Positions 44,548 to 52,684 are shown, numbered from the stretch's first letter. The stretch is 64,000 bases of DNA from Pseudorhodoferax sp965279475 (GCA_965279475.1 CBDIIA010000003.1:1-64000); one strand, 5' to 3'. Notes: generated from the sequence alone by a model not told the origin. Numbers and translations are program-made.

Positions 44548-45195
44548 TCAGCGAAGCCCGTCCCAGCGGGCGATGTCGGCCGCCTGCAGGCCGCCCACGC
44601 GCGAATGCACCCGTGCGCCCGTGCTCATCACCAGGATGAAGACGATCTCGTCGGGCCGGGGAGCGCCGGGCACGCGCACTTCGATCGCATCGAAATGCCC
44701 GCGCACATAACTCGCGTTGATGTGGGTCAGCGGCACGTCGAGCGTGCTGCCGGGTGCGCCGACCTTCTTGGTCGACGGCACGATCGCCAGCGCGTTGCCG
44801 GGCTGGCCCTTGGGCTCGTGGATGTCGACCTTGCCCTGCACATAAGCGTTGCGGTCGCCCTTCCAGCCGAGCAGTTCGCGCATGGCATAACCGCCGGGCA
44901 CGTGCCACAGCGCGCCGTGCTCCAGCTCGCCGGCCGCGCCGATGATCGCGCCCTTGCCGTAGCTTTCGAGCCGCTCGACGGGCACGTCCATCGCCGCGTG
45001 CAGCTGACGGGCCATGTCGACGCCCACGCTTTGCAGTGCATCCATCATCGGCAGGATGTCGGCGACGTAGCGCCCGGCAAAGGGGTTGGTGAGCACGGCC
45101 GCAATCGCACCGCGCCGCAGCGGTTGGGCGGGAGCGGGGCCGAACTCGTGGTGGATGTCTTCCACCGAGGTGAGGGTGCGCCGGATCTCGATCAT
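44548..45195 (-). CDS. PF06684/DUF1185 amino acid synthesis family protein, copy B
   Basis: A 215-residue paralogue of the preceding protein: VLTNPFAGRYVADI, ESYGKGAIIGAAGELEHGAL, and VRGHFDAIEVRVPGAPRPDE align with copy A, with an extra segment around GWKGDRNAYVQGKVDI. ATG 45195 follows CGGAGCCTCCG with GGAG spacing; the frame upstream to 45264 is not conserved-looking. The two copies may form a heteromer or act on successive substrates. Function unknown. Confidence 0.85.
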   Translation of the reverse strand: MIEIRRTLTSVEDIHHEFGPAPAQPLRRGAIAAVLTNPFAGRYVADILPMMDALQSVGVDMARQLHAAMDVPVERLESYGKGAIIGAAGELEHGALWHVPGGYAMRELLGWKGDRNAYVQGKVDIHEPKGQPGNALAIVPSTKKVGAPGSTLDVPLTHINASYVRGHFDAIEVRVPGAPRPDEIVFILVMSTGARVHSRVGGLQAADIARWDGLR

Positions 45196-45256
45196 CGGAG
45201 GCTCCGGAACGGGTTGGCGAGAGTGAAAAGCAGGGTTTGCATGGTGTCGATTTTCA

Positions 45257-46177
45257 TTAAGCAATTACTGCACCAACTGCCGGGTGCGTCAAGTTGGGGA
45301 ATGCCATGGTCCGCAGCTGGCGAGGCTCCGGATGGTCCAGCGTGACCAGCCAATCCTGACACACCAGCGCCGCGTGCGCGACCAGGCCTGCGCTCTGCAG
45401 ATCAAGGGCGCGCGCCAGGCCCGACTGCAGTGCACGCTGCACCAGGGCGGGCTCGAGCGGCGGCACGTCGACCGTTACCAGGCGGCCGCCCAGATCGCTG
45501 TCGTCCTTCAGTGCGTCGGCGGGGCGACGCACGATGCGGGCATCGGCCACGTCGACGGCATTGGCGATGACGGTGGCCGCGGCATCGGCTTCAGCCGCGG
45601 TGGCCGCCAGCACAGTCACACTGTCGGCGATGCCCATCGAGAAACTGCGGCCGCGCCAGCCGCTGGTGGCCACGCCGCGCACCGGCATGCCGCCGTGCAC
45701 CGTGAAGCGCGCATCGGTGGCCAGAGAGGTGCCGACGTCCGTTGCGTCGAAGCGGGCAAGGTCTGCCCACAGGCCGATGCGGACCGATGCCGTAGGCGTC
45801 AGGTGCAGTGCGATGTCGCCGCCGTTGTTGATCCAGGCGCGTGTGATGCCAGGCTCCGCATAGCAGGCGGCGATTGCCTGCGCCACGGCACCGGCGACGG
45901 CCGCCATCGGCGTGATGAAGCCGGCACGGAACGGATGGCAGGCCTGCCACATGCGTTGCGCGATGCGGCCCTGCAGTGCGCAGGTGGCACCGACCGGTTG
46001 GCGCAGCAGCGGCAACTCGGCCACCAGTTCGCTCAGCACTGTTTCGAAGCGCGCCCATGCACGGGCGTGGGCTTGCGCCACCGCGCCTGCATCGCCCTCT
46101 GCGCCGATGACCAGATCGATCGGCCCATGCTGGAAGTGCCAGCGGCCGCCGTCGAGTGGAGCGCGCTGGGGATGCAT
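45257..46177 (-). CDS. UPF0280 family protein (ApbE-like)
   Basis: About 306 residues. WINNGGDIALHL and TSGWRGRSFSMGIADSVTVLA are the signature segments of UPF0280, a family related to the FAD-dependent ApbE flavinyl transferases. Start is ATG 46177 (GTG 46180 is possible), 37 bases after the reductase stop; no clear ribosome binding site. Position directly behind the 6-hydroxynicotinate-reductase-like gene suggests a role in flavin attachment or as an accessory or catalytic partner for that protein. This is inferred only. Confidence 0.82.
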   Translation of the reverse strand: MHPQRAPLDGGRWHFQHGPIDLVIGAEGDAGAVAQAHARAWARFETVLSELVAELPLLRQPVGATCALQGRIAQRMWQACHPFRAGFITPMAAVAGAVAQAIAACYAEPGITRAWINNGGDIALHLTPTASVRIGLWADLARFDATDVGTSLATDARFTVHGGMPVRGVATSGWRGRSFSMGIADSVTVLAATAAEADAAATVIANAVDVADARIVRRPADALKDDSDLGGRLVTVDVPPLEPALVQRALQSGLARALDLQSAGLVAHAALVCQDWLVTLDHPEPRQLRTMAFPNLTHPAVGAVIA

Positions 46178-46214
46178 CACGCGGTGGCGGGAGCTGGCAG
46201 CGGCGTCATCGTCG

Positions 46215-47852
46215 TCAGCCCAGCAGCGGCGGCTGGCCCAGCGGCCACACATTGGCGACAGCCGGCTGCACCAACAGCCGCGCCTGCGGCGCACCGTCGT
46301 TGTGCCAGGCACCGTGTGCGAGCGTGTCGGCGATCGAACGCACGTAAGCCATGTGGCCACCCAGGCGCTCGTAGTCGGCCAGCGGCAGGCTGAACTCGAT
46401 CGGCGCGACGATGGCCGGCGTGGGCACGGTGCCGAAGCTGTTGTCGGGCATGCGCGCCACGTCGACCATCACGGTGATGCCGCCGCCCGGCCATACGTAG
46501 GCGGGCGCACCGCCGCAGGTGACGTTGACGACCGACTGCTTGATCGCGCGGGTCAGCAGCACCGGGTTGTCGGTGACGCCGGCACGCAGGCTGCCGCCGG
46601 CACCACCGATGAAGAGCACGGTGGTCAGGGAGGGTTCGCAGTTCTCGCCGATGCGGGCCACCACCTGGGCCACGGCCTCGGGCATCGGCTGCGGCTGCGG
46701 CACCAGATCGGCATCGAGCACATACCAGCCCGAATGCTCGCCGGTGGTCGAGACCATCAGCAGCCGCAGGCCAGGCCAGGCCACGCCCGGCTCGCAGGCC
46801 TCGATGATGGACAGCGGCTCGGCGATGTCGGTGCCGCCCCAGCCGGTGCCCGGGTTGGCCACCTGGAAGTAGCGCCCGGGTGTCGACTTGCGGCCGCGGA
46901 TCTTGATGCCGGCCGGTGGCATGTCGAGGCAGCGGCCGGCCTGGTGTTCGGTCAGCACGCCGGTGATGTGGTCGTCGACCACGATCACCTCGTCGGCGCA
47001 GGCGGCGAACTGCCGCGCGAAGATGCCGATGGTGGCCGAGCCGCAGCCGACCCGCATGCGCTGCTCTTCGACGCCGTTGACGATGGGCGCACGGCCAGCC
47101 TGGATCGCCAGCTGCGCGCCGCCGTCGATCGTGACCTCGACCGCTTCCTTGTTGCCCAGCGCGCGCATCATCTCGACGGTGACGCGGCCCTCCTTCTTGC
47201 TGCCGCCGGTGAGGTGGTGCACGCCGCCGAGCGACAGCATCTGCGAGCCGTATTCGGCGGTCGACACGTGACCGACCACCTCGCCCTTGCAGCGCACGTT
47301 GGCCTGCTCGGGGCCGAGCCAGCGGTCGGTGTCGATCTTCACCTTGAGGCTGCAGTAGCTGAAGATGCCTTCGGTGACCACGGTCACCATGTCGACGCCG
47401 TTGGCCTGCGACGCCACGATGAAGGGCGCAGGCTTGTAGTCGGGATAGGTGGTCGATGCGCCGAGGCCGGTGACGAAGTAGTCGCCGGGCGCCACAGGCG
47501 CTACAGGTGCGAGATCCGTGCCGGCCACGCTGGCTGCACCATCCGGCTCGGCGCTACGCGCGGTGAACGCCACCACGTTCTGCGGTGCGGTGTCGAGCGT
47601 CTTGCGCAGCAGCACCACGGGGTCGACGCGCACCAGCACGCCTTCGGCATTGGCATAACGGTCGCAGGCGCCGGTGCGGCCCGGGCCGATCTGGCACAAC
47701 ACGGGGCAGGCATTGCACTCGACCTTGTCGCTGGCCATCTTGTCGTTGCGTGGGCGGGAGCGCTCCACGCCGCGGGGCATCATGTCGGGCATGGTGTCGG
47801 GAAGGCCATCGGTCTTGGTGTGCTCGTTCAGCATCTGGGTGTCCTGCCGCAT
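46215..47852 (-). CDS. 6-hydroxynicotinate reductase-like protein
   Basis: A 545-residue protein of the family annotated as 6-hydroxynicotinate reductase, which in Eubacterium barkeri reduces 6-hydroxynicotinate to 1,4,5,6-tetrahydro-6-oxonicotinate with ferredoxin. The N-terminus has C46, C49, C53 and C63 (VECNACPVLCQIG; GACDRY), a likely [4Fe-4S] ligand set. Gly-rich segments (GLGASTTYPDY; FIGGAGGSLRAGVTDNP; WPGGGITVMVDV) follow. It is the first gene of the leftward arm. ATG 47852 is taken; Met at 47834 is an alternative with a weak GGA site. Confidence 0.85.
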   Translation of the reverse strand: MRQDTQMLNEHTKTDGLPDTMPDMMPRGVERSRPRNDKMASDKVECNACPVLCQIGPGRTGACDRYANAEGVLVRVDPVVLLRKTLDTAPQNVVAFTARSAEPDGAASVAGTDLAPVAPVAPGDYFVTGLGASTTYPDYKPAPFIVASQANGVDMVTVVTEGIFSYCSLKVKIDTDRWLGPEQANVRCKGEVVGHVSTAEYGSQMLSLGGVHHLTGGSKKEGRVTVEMMRALGNKEAVEVTIDGGAQLAIQAGRAPIVNGVEEQRMRVGCGSATIGIFARQFAACADEVIVVDDHITGVLTEHQAGRCLDMPPAGIKIRGRKSTPGRYFQVANPGTGWGGTDIAEPLSIIEACEPGVAWPGLRLLMVSTTGEHSGWYVLDADLVPQPQPMPEAVAQVVARIGENCEPSLTTVLFIGGAGGSLRAGVTDNPVLLTRAIKQSVVNVTCGGAPAYVWPGGGITVMVDVARMPDNSFGTVPTPAIVAPIEFSLPLADYERLGGHMAYVRSIADTLAHGAWHNDGAPQARLLVQPAVANVWPLGQPPLLG

Positions 47853-47895
47853 GCAGCGCGGGGGTCCTTGTCAAGGCCAGCCTTGAGGTTGGCGA

Positions 47896-47924
47896 TTGCA
47901 CGACCCGTGCGATTCATGTAGTAT
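47896..47924 (+). promoter_or_regulatory. Predicted sigma-70 promoter for the fpr-tetR-enamidase arm
   Basis: TTGCAC (47896-47901), 17-base spacer, TAGTAT (47919-47924). Transcription would begin near 47931, about 100 bases before the fpr start. The -10 box lies within the left arm of an inverted repeat (47916-47955), so a repressor bound there would block it. Confidence 0.5.
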
Positions 47925-47955
47925 TTACTTAACGTGGGTTCAGCGAATGCTACAT
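47916..47955. promoter_or_regulatory. Inverted repeat, candidate operator of the divergent nicotinate locus
   Basis: ATGTAGTATT at 47916-47925 and AATGCTACAT at 47946-47955 are inverted 10-base arms with one mismatch, separated by 20 bases, in the only intergenic space between the two divergent arms. The arms could be half-sites for the TetR-type protein encoded at 48818, or two separate sites. No such match was noticed elsewhere in the window. Confidence 0.5.
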
Positions 47956-48034
47956 TGAAAGTTTTTGCTCCGCAAGCCCAATTGGCGTGTGGAAAAATGG
48001 ATCCTGTCCTTACTCTCTGCCGGCACCTTCCAAC

Positions 48035-48811
48035 ATGAGCGCATTCAACGAAGAACGGGTCCTGAGCGTCCACCACTGGACCGATCGGCTGTTCTCCTTC
48101 ACCACCACCCGTGATCCGTCGCTGCGGTTCTCCAACGGGCATTTCACGATGATCGGGCTGCGCGGCGACAACGGCAAACCGTTGCTGCGCGCCTACAGCA
48201 TCGCCAGTGCCAACTACGAAGACCATCTCGAGTTCCTGAGCATCAAGGTGCCTGATGGTCCGCTCACGTCGAAGCTGCAGCACATCCAGGTCGGCGACAC
48301 CATCATCGTCGGCCGCAAGCCCACCGGCACCCTGGTCACCGACTACCTGTTGCCGGGCAAGCACCTGTACCTGCTGTCCACCGGCACCGGTCTGGCGCCG
48401 TTCCTCAGCATCGTGCGCGACCCCGAGACCTACGAACGTTTCGAGCAGGTGATCGTGGTGCACGGCGTGCGCCAGGTCGACGAGCTGGCCTACCACGACA
48501 TGCTGACCGAGCACCTGCCGGCGCACGAGATCCTGGGCGAGCTGGTGACCAGCAAGCTGCGCTACTACCCCACGGTCACGCGCGAGACCTACCGCAACAT
48601 GGGCCGCATCACCGAGCTGCTGCAAAACGGCAAGCTGTTCAGCGATCTGCAGCTGCCCGAGTTCAACCCTGCCGACGACCGCATCATGCTGTGCGGCAGC
48701 CCTGGCATGCTGGTCGACCTGAAGAAGATGCTCGAAGAGCGCGGTTTCACCGAGGGCAATACCTCGAAGCCGGGTGACTTCGTGGTCGAGCGCGCGTTCG
48801 CCGAACGCTAG
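48035..48811 (+). CDS. fpr: Ferredoxin-NADP reductase
   Basis: A 258-residue flavoprotein from ATG 48035. RAYSIASANYEDHLEFLSI is the FAD-binding R.YS..S motif with DGPLTS after it; STGTGLAPFLSI is the NADP-binding GTG motif; the end FVVERAFAER is typical of bacterial Fpr. It heads the rightward arm, divergent from the 6-hydroxynicotinate-reductase-like gene, and can supply low-potential electrons through a ferredoxin to that enzyme (inferred). No ferredoxin gene lies inside the locus. Confidence 0.93.
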   Translation: MSAFNEERVLSVHHWTDRLFSFTTTRDPSLRFSNGHFTMIGLRGDNGKPLLRAYSIASANYEDHLEFLSIKVPDGPLTSKLQHIQVGDTIIVGRKPTGTLVTDYLLPGKHLYLLSTGTGLAPFLSIVRDPETYERFEQVIVVHGVRQVDELAYHDMLTEHLPAHEILGELVTSKLRYYPTVTRETYRNMGRITELLQNGKLFSDLQLPEFNPADDRIMLCGSPGMLVDLKKMLEERGFTEGNTSKPGDFVVERAFAER

Positions 48812-48817
48812 AGCCCG

Positions 48818-49546
48818 GTGGTGCCAAAGCAGCGCGCGGCGAAAGCGGTGGTGCCCCGCAAGGCGGCGCCGAAGCCGGCGCTGCGCCAGCCGGGCGTGCG
48901 CGAGCAGGCGGTGATCGAGAGCCGCAGCAAGCTGCTGCGCGCGGCGACGGGTATCTTCGCCAAGCACGGTTTTGCGGGCGGCCGGGTGCAGCAGATCTCG
49001 AAGGCCGCGAAGTCGTACGACCGGATGATCTACTACTACTTCGGCAGCAAGGAAGGCTTGTACATCGCGGTGCTGGAAGACATCTACCGCCGCATGAACG
49101 AGGCCGAGGCCGAGATCGCGCTCGACGACGCGCAGCCGGTCGAATCGCTGAAGGCGGTGATCCGCTTCGTCTGGCGCTACTACCGCAAGCACCCCGAGTT
49201 CGTCACGCTGCTGAACAACGAGAACCTGCACCAGGGCCGGCACATCTCCAAGCTGAAGACGGCGCGTGACTATTCGTCGCCGGCGATCTCGCTGCTCGAC
49301 GGGCTGCTGCGCAACGGCATCGCGCAAGGCCTGTTCCGCGCCGACATCTCGGCGCGCGACATCTACCTGATGATCGCGTCGATGGGCTACTTCTACCAGT
49401 CGAACCGGTTCACGCTGTCGGCCTTCCTCGGCGAGAGCCTGGAGACGCCCGAAGCGCTGGCGCACTGGGAGGCGTTCATGATGGACGCCGTGCTGCGCAC
49501 CGTCGCCCCTGCCGCCGTGCCGGCGCACGCCCAAGGCGCGGCCTGA
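48818..49546 (+). CDS. TetR family transcriptional regulator
   Basis: A 242-residue regulator starting at GTG 48818 (GTG 48821 also possible), 6 bases after the fpr stop. The helix-turn-helix domain covers about residues 35-85: LLRAATGIFAKHGFAGGRVQ and YDRMIYYYFGSKEGLY. The effector domain is all-helical. In Pseudomonas putida a TetR-type protein, NicS, represses nicAB; this gene is the obvious local regulator, possibly acting at 47916-47955. Confidence 0.9.
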   Translation: MVPKQRAAKAVVPRKAAPKPALRQPGVREQAVIESRSKLLRAATGIFAKHGFAGGRVQQISKAAKSYDRMIYYYFGSKEGLYIAVLEDIYRRMNEAEAEIALDDAQPVESLKAVIRFVWRYYRKHPEFVTLLNNENLHQGRHISKLKTARDYSSPAISLLDGLLRNGIAQGLFRADISARDIYLMIASMGYFYQSNRFTLSAFLGESLETPEALAHWEAFMMDAVLRTVAPAAVPAHAQGAA

Positions 49547-49580
49547 ACACCACCATTCCACCCCACGGAGAGCACACACC

Positions 49581-50780
49581 ATGGCAGAAGCAGTCGCCAC
49601 CGCCACCTCGGGCAAAGTCGTCATCCGCAACATCGGCCTGCTGTTGTCGGGCGACATCGACAAGCCCATCCTCGATGCCGACACCATCGTCGTGCAGAAC
49701 GGGCTGATCACCGCCGTCGGCAAGGAAGCCGACTGCGACACGGACCAGCCCGACCTGCTGATCGACGTGCGCGGCACCTGCGTGGCGCCCGGCCTGATCG
49801 ACAGTCACGTGCACCCCGTCTTCGGCGACTGGACGCCGCGCCAGAGCCAGCTGGGCTGGATCGACTCGATGATGAACGGCGGCGTGACCACGATGATCTC
49901 CGCCGGTGAAGTGCACCTGCCGGGCCGGCCCAAGGACATCGTCGGCCTGAAGGCGCTCGCCATCACCGCGCAGCGCGCGTTCGACAACTTCCGGCCCGGT
50001 GGTGTGAAGGTGCTGGCCGGCGCGCCGATCATCGAGAAGGGCATGGTCGAGTCCGACTTCAAGGAGCTGGCCGATGCCGGCGTGGGCCTGCTGGGGGAGA
50101 TCGGCCTGGGCTCGGTCAAGGCCGGGTACGAGGCCAGGGAGATGGTGGCCTGGGCCCGCAAGCACGGCATCCAGAGCACCATCCACACCGGTGGTCCCTC
50201 GGTACCGGGCTCGGGCTACATCGACAAGGATGTGGTGCTGGAAGCCGATGCCGACGTGATCGGCCACATCAACGGCGGCCACACCTCGCTGCGCGAGTCC
50301 CATGTCTGCGAGCTGTGCGAGAAGTCGTCGCGCGCGATCGAGATCGTGCACAACGGCAACGAGAAGACCGCGATCGCCGCCGCGCAGACGGCGATGCAGC
50401 TGAAGTGCCCGCACCGCGTGATCCTGGGCACCGACGGGCCTGCCGGTTCGGGTGTGCAGCCGCTGGGCATCCTGCGCATGGTGTCGCTGCTCTCAAGCCT
50501 GGGCAACATCCCGGCCGAACTCGTGTTCTGCTTCGCGACCGGCAACACGGCCAAGATCCGCAGGCTCAACTGCGGCCTGATCGAGCCCGGCCGCGCGGCC
50601 GATTTCGTGTTCATGGACCGTGCCCAGCACACCGCCGGCAGCACGCTGCTGGAGAGCGTGCAGCTCGGCGACATCCCAGGCATCGGCATGGTGATGATCG
50701 ACGGCATCGTGCGCTGCACCCGCAGCCGCAACACGCCGCCGGCGACCGAGGTGCCGGTGGTCGTGGCTGCGTATCACTGA
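49581..50780 (+). CDS. Enamidase (amidohydrolase family)
   Basis: A 399-residue metal-dependent amidohydrolase. LIDSHVHPVFGDWTPRQSQ carries the H76-x-H78 metal site with the GDWTPRQ extension seen in enamidase of Eubacterium barkeri; LLGEIGLGSVK, QSTIHTGG, GHINGGH and GTDGPAGSGV supply further active-site residues. The enzyme opens 1,4,5,6-tetrahydro-6-oxonicotinate to 2-formylglutarate and ammonia. ACGGAGAG precedes the ATG. It completes the reductive branch begun by the gene at 46215. Imidazolonepropionase-like hydrolases are the nearest alternatives. Confidence 0.87.
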   Translation: MAEAVATATSGKVVIRNIGLLLSGDIDKPILDADTIVVQNGLITAVGKEADCDTDQPDLLIDVRGTCVAPGLIDSHVHPVFGDWTPRQSQLGWIDSMMNGGVTTMISAGEVHLPGRPKDIVGLKALAITAQRAFDNFRPGGVKVLAGAPIIEKGMVESDFKELADAGVGLLGEIGLGSVKAGYEAREMVAWARKHGIQSTIHTGGPSVPGSGYIDKDVVLEADADVIGHINGGHTSLRESHVCELCEKSSRAIEIVHNGNEKTAIAAAQTAMQLKCPHRVILGTDGPAGSGVQPLGILRMVSLLSSLGNIPAELVFCFATGNTAKIRRLNCGLIEPGRAADFVFMDRAQHTAGSTLLESVQLGDIPGIGMVMIDGIVRCTRSRNTPPATEVPVVVAAYH

Positions 50781-50783
50781 CCG

Positions 50784-50814
50784 TTGGCCTGCCCCCAAAA
50801 GACCATGCTATAAT
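50784..50814 (+). promoter_or_regulatory. Promoter of tRNA-Arg
   Basis: A perfect TATAAT (50809-50814) lies 10 bases before the tRNA. The best -35 match is TTGGCC (50784-50789) with a 19-base spacer. A GC-rich segment follows the -10 box. Confidence 0.65.
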
Positions 50815-50824
50815 TTGCGGCTTC

Positions 50825-50901
50825 GCGGCTGTAGCTCAGTTGGATAGAGTACTTGGCTACGAACCAAGGGGTCGTGGGTTCAATTCCTGCCAGCCGCACC
50901 A
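50825..50901 (+). tRNA. tRNA-Arg (anticodon ACG)
   Basis: A 77-nt cloverleaf: acceptor GCGGCTG/CAGCCGC, D arm GCTC...GAGT, anticodon stem CTTGG/CCAAG with loop CTACGAA (anticodon ACG at 50859-50861), T arm with GTGGGTTCAATTCCTGC, discriminator A and encoded CCA (50899-50901). The ACG anticodon reads CGU/CGC/CGA after deamination of A34. Confidence 0.97.
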
Positions 50902-50918
50902 GAATTTCGGTTCTAGAA

Positions 50919-50956
50919 AACAGCTTAGAGGCTTACGCCCCTAGGCTGTTTTTCTT
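50919..50956 (+). terminator. Rho-independent terminator after tRNA-Arg
   Basis: AACAGCTTAGAGGC and GCCCCTAGGCTGTT form a 14-bp stem with one mismatch and one wobble pair, loop TTAC, followed by TTTC and further T residues. It lies 18 bases beyond the tRNA CCA. Confidence 0.85.
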
Positions 50957-50997
50957 TGTGCGTTCGGCTTTCGCAATCCTGGCGCACAAGTCTGCGA

Positions 50998-51867
50998 TCA
51001 AGGGTTCCGCACAGGCACGCGGTTCACCGTCACCTCCGACCCATTGCCGGCGCGCCGGATGATGCCGTAGAGCAGGCCCGGCTCGCTGCGGTCGAAGGCA
51101 ATGCCCTGGCCGGCCAGTTCGGCCGGAATGGTGCCCAGCCAACGCATGACCGATCCCATCTTGGGGATCTCCATCACGTACACCTCCGCGTTGTCGTGCC
51201 CGGTGATGTAGAGCTTGCCGTCGGGGCCCCAGGAGCCGCCGGAGTTGCTCATGTCGCCGAATTTCTCGACCAGCTTGTCGGGGAGCACCCAGGCCTGCGC
51301 CACGCGCCAGTCCGGGCCGAAGCGCACGATCTGCGTGGTGTACTTGTTGCCGTAGGCGATGGGGCTCTTGTCGAAGACCCGGTTGTAGTTGGCGAAGCCG
51401 CCCCACCAGACGCCGCCGGCATCCCGGTCGAGCCAGGTGAAGGAGCCACGCTCGATGCCGAAGCTGTGGCTCTGCAGGTGCGCCAGCGTGGCGGCGTCCC
51501 ATACCTCGATGGAGCTGGTCATCGGCCAGGCGGGGTAGTTGGAATGCGCGGTGTACAGCTTGCCGTCGACCACCGTGCCGCTGTCCAGGTGCAGGATGGG
51601 GCCGTCCTTGTCGCCTTCCCAGCGGGCGAGTGGGGCGCCGTTCTTCTTGTCGAACTTGGCGATCACGCGGTTGTCGATGGCGTAGAAGGCGTTGGCATCC
51701 ACGGCGACGGCCTGGCGGGCGTCCTTGACCGTGAAACGCGTGACCAGCGTGGCGCTCGCAGCGGCTGGCGTGGCGGTCTTTTCCTGGGCCGCGACGGGTG
51801 GAATGGCTGCCGCCGCGAGCAGTGCGAAGCTGATGGCGGCAGCAGAACGGAAATGCGAGAAACCCAC
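50998..51867 (-). CDS. Exported protein of unknown function, beta-propeller-like
   Basis: About 289 residues from GTG 51867, which follows AGGGGA at good spacing and begins a signal peptide (AAAISFALLAAAAIPPVAAQ). The mature part has repeated short beta motifs: FTWLDRDAGGVWWGGF, NKYTTQIVRFGPDW, GGSWGPDGKLYITGHDNAE and GIAFDRSEPGLLYGIIRR, suggesting a propeller. The family is conserved among bacteria as far as I recall but uncharacterised. Convergent with the tRNA-Arg terminator and divergent from 52095. Confidence 0.7.
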   Translation of the reverse strand: MGFSHFRSAAAISFALLAAAAIPPVAAQEKTATPAAASATLVTRFTVKDARQAVAVDANAFYAIDNRVIAKFDKKNGAPLARWEGDKDGPILHLDSGTVVDGKLYTAHSNYPAWPMTSSIEVWDAATLAHLQSHSFGIERGSFTWLDRDAGGVWWGGFANYNRVFDKSPIAYGNKYTTQIVRFGPDWRVAQAWVLPDKLVEKFGDMSNSGGSWGPDGKLYITGHDNAEVYVMEIPKMGSVMRWLGTIPAELAGQGIAFDRSEPGLLYGIIRRAGNGSEVTVNRVPVRNP

Positions 51868-52094
51868 AGCTTGTCCCCTTTGGTGTGCAGGAAAGGCAGT
51901 GTAGGCGGGCGATGCGCCGTGTTCGTGACAGTGGCGGACGTGGAAGAACGTCCAAGGATCGACGTCGTGTCGACGCTGCGTGTCAGCCTGCGCCGACACG
52001 CAGGCGCGCCGATCTCCGATGCGCGACGGCAGGGTTGCAGCGGATCATCGCCACTCCGAGGATTGACCCGAGGAAAGACTGAGGAGATAGGCCC

Positions 52095-52337
52095 ATGCCC
52101 GCACCCCAAGACGCCCCGACCGTGCGAGCCCATGCCGGCTGTGGTTTGCATGGCGTGCCTTCGCCTGAACCCATGCCCTCCGCGCCGATGCCGCTTCCGG
52201 AAGACTTCGACGAAGCGCCACCGCTGCCGACCGACCAGGAGCCGGTCGCCCCGGTGGAAGACCCCGTGGACGGTGTCGACGCACCGGTCCGGCTGCCGGG
52301 CTGGCCGCAGTCGCCGCCAGTGCGCGTGCTGCATTGA
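52095..52337 (+). CDS. Small Pro-rich hypothetical protein
   Basis: An 80-residue frame with a strong ribosome binding site (TGAGGAGATAGGCCC before ATG), rich in Pro, Asp and Glu, without signal peptide or membrane helix; likely disordered. It overlaps the next frame (TGATG), suggesting coupled translation. No family recognised. The 227 bases upstream (51868-52094) hold no recognised element. Confidence 0.5.
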   Translation: MPAPQDAPTVRAHAGCGLHGVPSPEPMPSAPMPLPEDFDEAPPLPTDQEPVAPVEDPVDGVDAPVRLPGWPQSPPVRVLH

Positions 52338-52684
52338 TGGCCGCGCCGATGTCCCCGGCCGCGAGCCGCGGCCCCACACCGAGCTATGTCGTCACCGGCG
52401 TGAAGCTGGACGCGCAGCAACGCGTGGTGCAGGTGCGATGGTTCCTGGCAGACCAGAGCGCTGATGGTGCGTGGAAACCCGTCACACCCGAGTCCATCGT
52501 CGACACGCTGGAGGTGGTCGACAAACTGCTCGATGCCGAGCCGGTGGTGCCACTGTTCGGTTCCGAGATCGGGCCGCTGGTCAAGGTCCACGTGCAGGAC
52601 GACGGCACCGAACTGATCGAGGTGGACGAGCCGGCCCGCCACCCCGGGCGCACACTACTCGACCTGCCGCACCTGGCCGCTTGA
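52337..52684 (+). CDS. Hypothetical protein
   Basis: A 115-residue soluble protein with a beta-strand-rich pattern: YVVTGVKLDAQQRVVQVRWF, TLEVVDKLLDAEPVVPLFG and LVKVHVQDDGTELIEV. It appears to be a small conserved-type domain of Burkholderiales, but I cannot name it. ATG 52337 overlaps the stop of the preceding small gene. The downstream greB begins 33 bases later. Confidence 0.6.
   Translation: MAAPMSPAASRGPTPSYVVTGVKLDAQQRVVQVRWFLADQSADGAWKPVTPESIVDTLEVVDKLLDAEPVVPLFGSEIGPLVKVHVQDDGTELIEVDEPARHPGRTLLDLPHLAA

Noticed and set aside
45195..45290. TTGACG-17-AGTAAT as internal promoter before DUF1185 copy B
   Set aside because: The -10 match is weak and the segment is the coding end of the UPF0280 gene.
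50825..50901. tRNA-Arg as integration site marking the end of a genomic island holding the nicotinate locus
   Set aside because: No direct repeat of the tRNA 3' end and no active integrase were noticed in the window.
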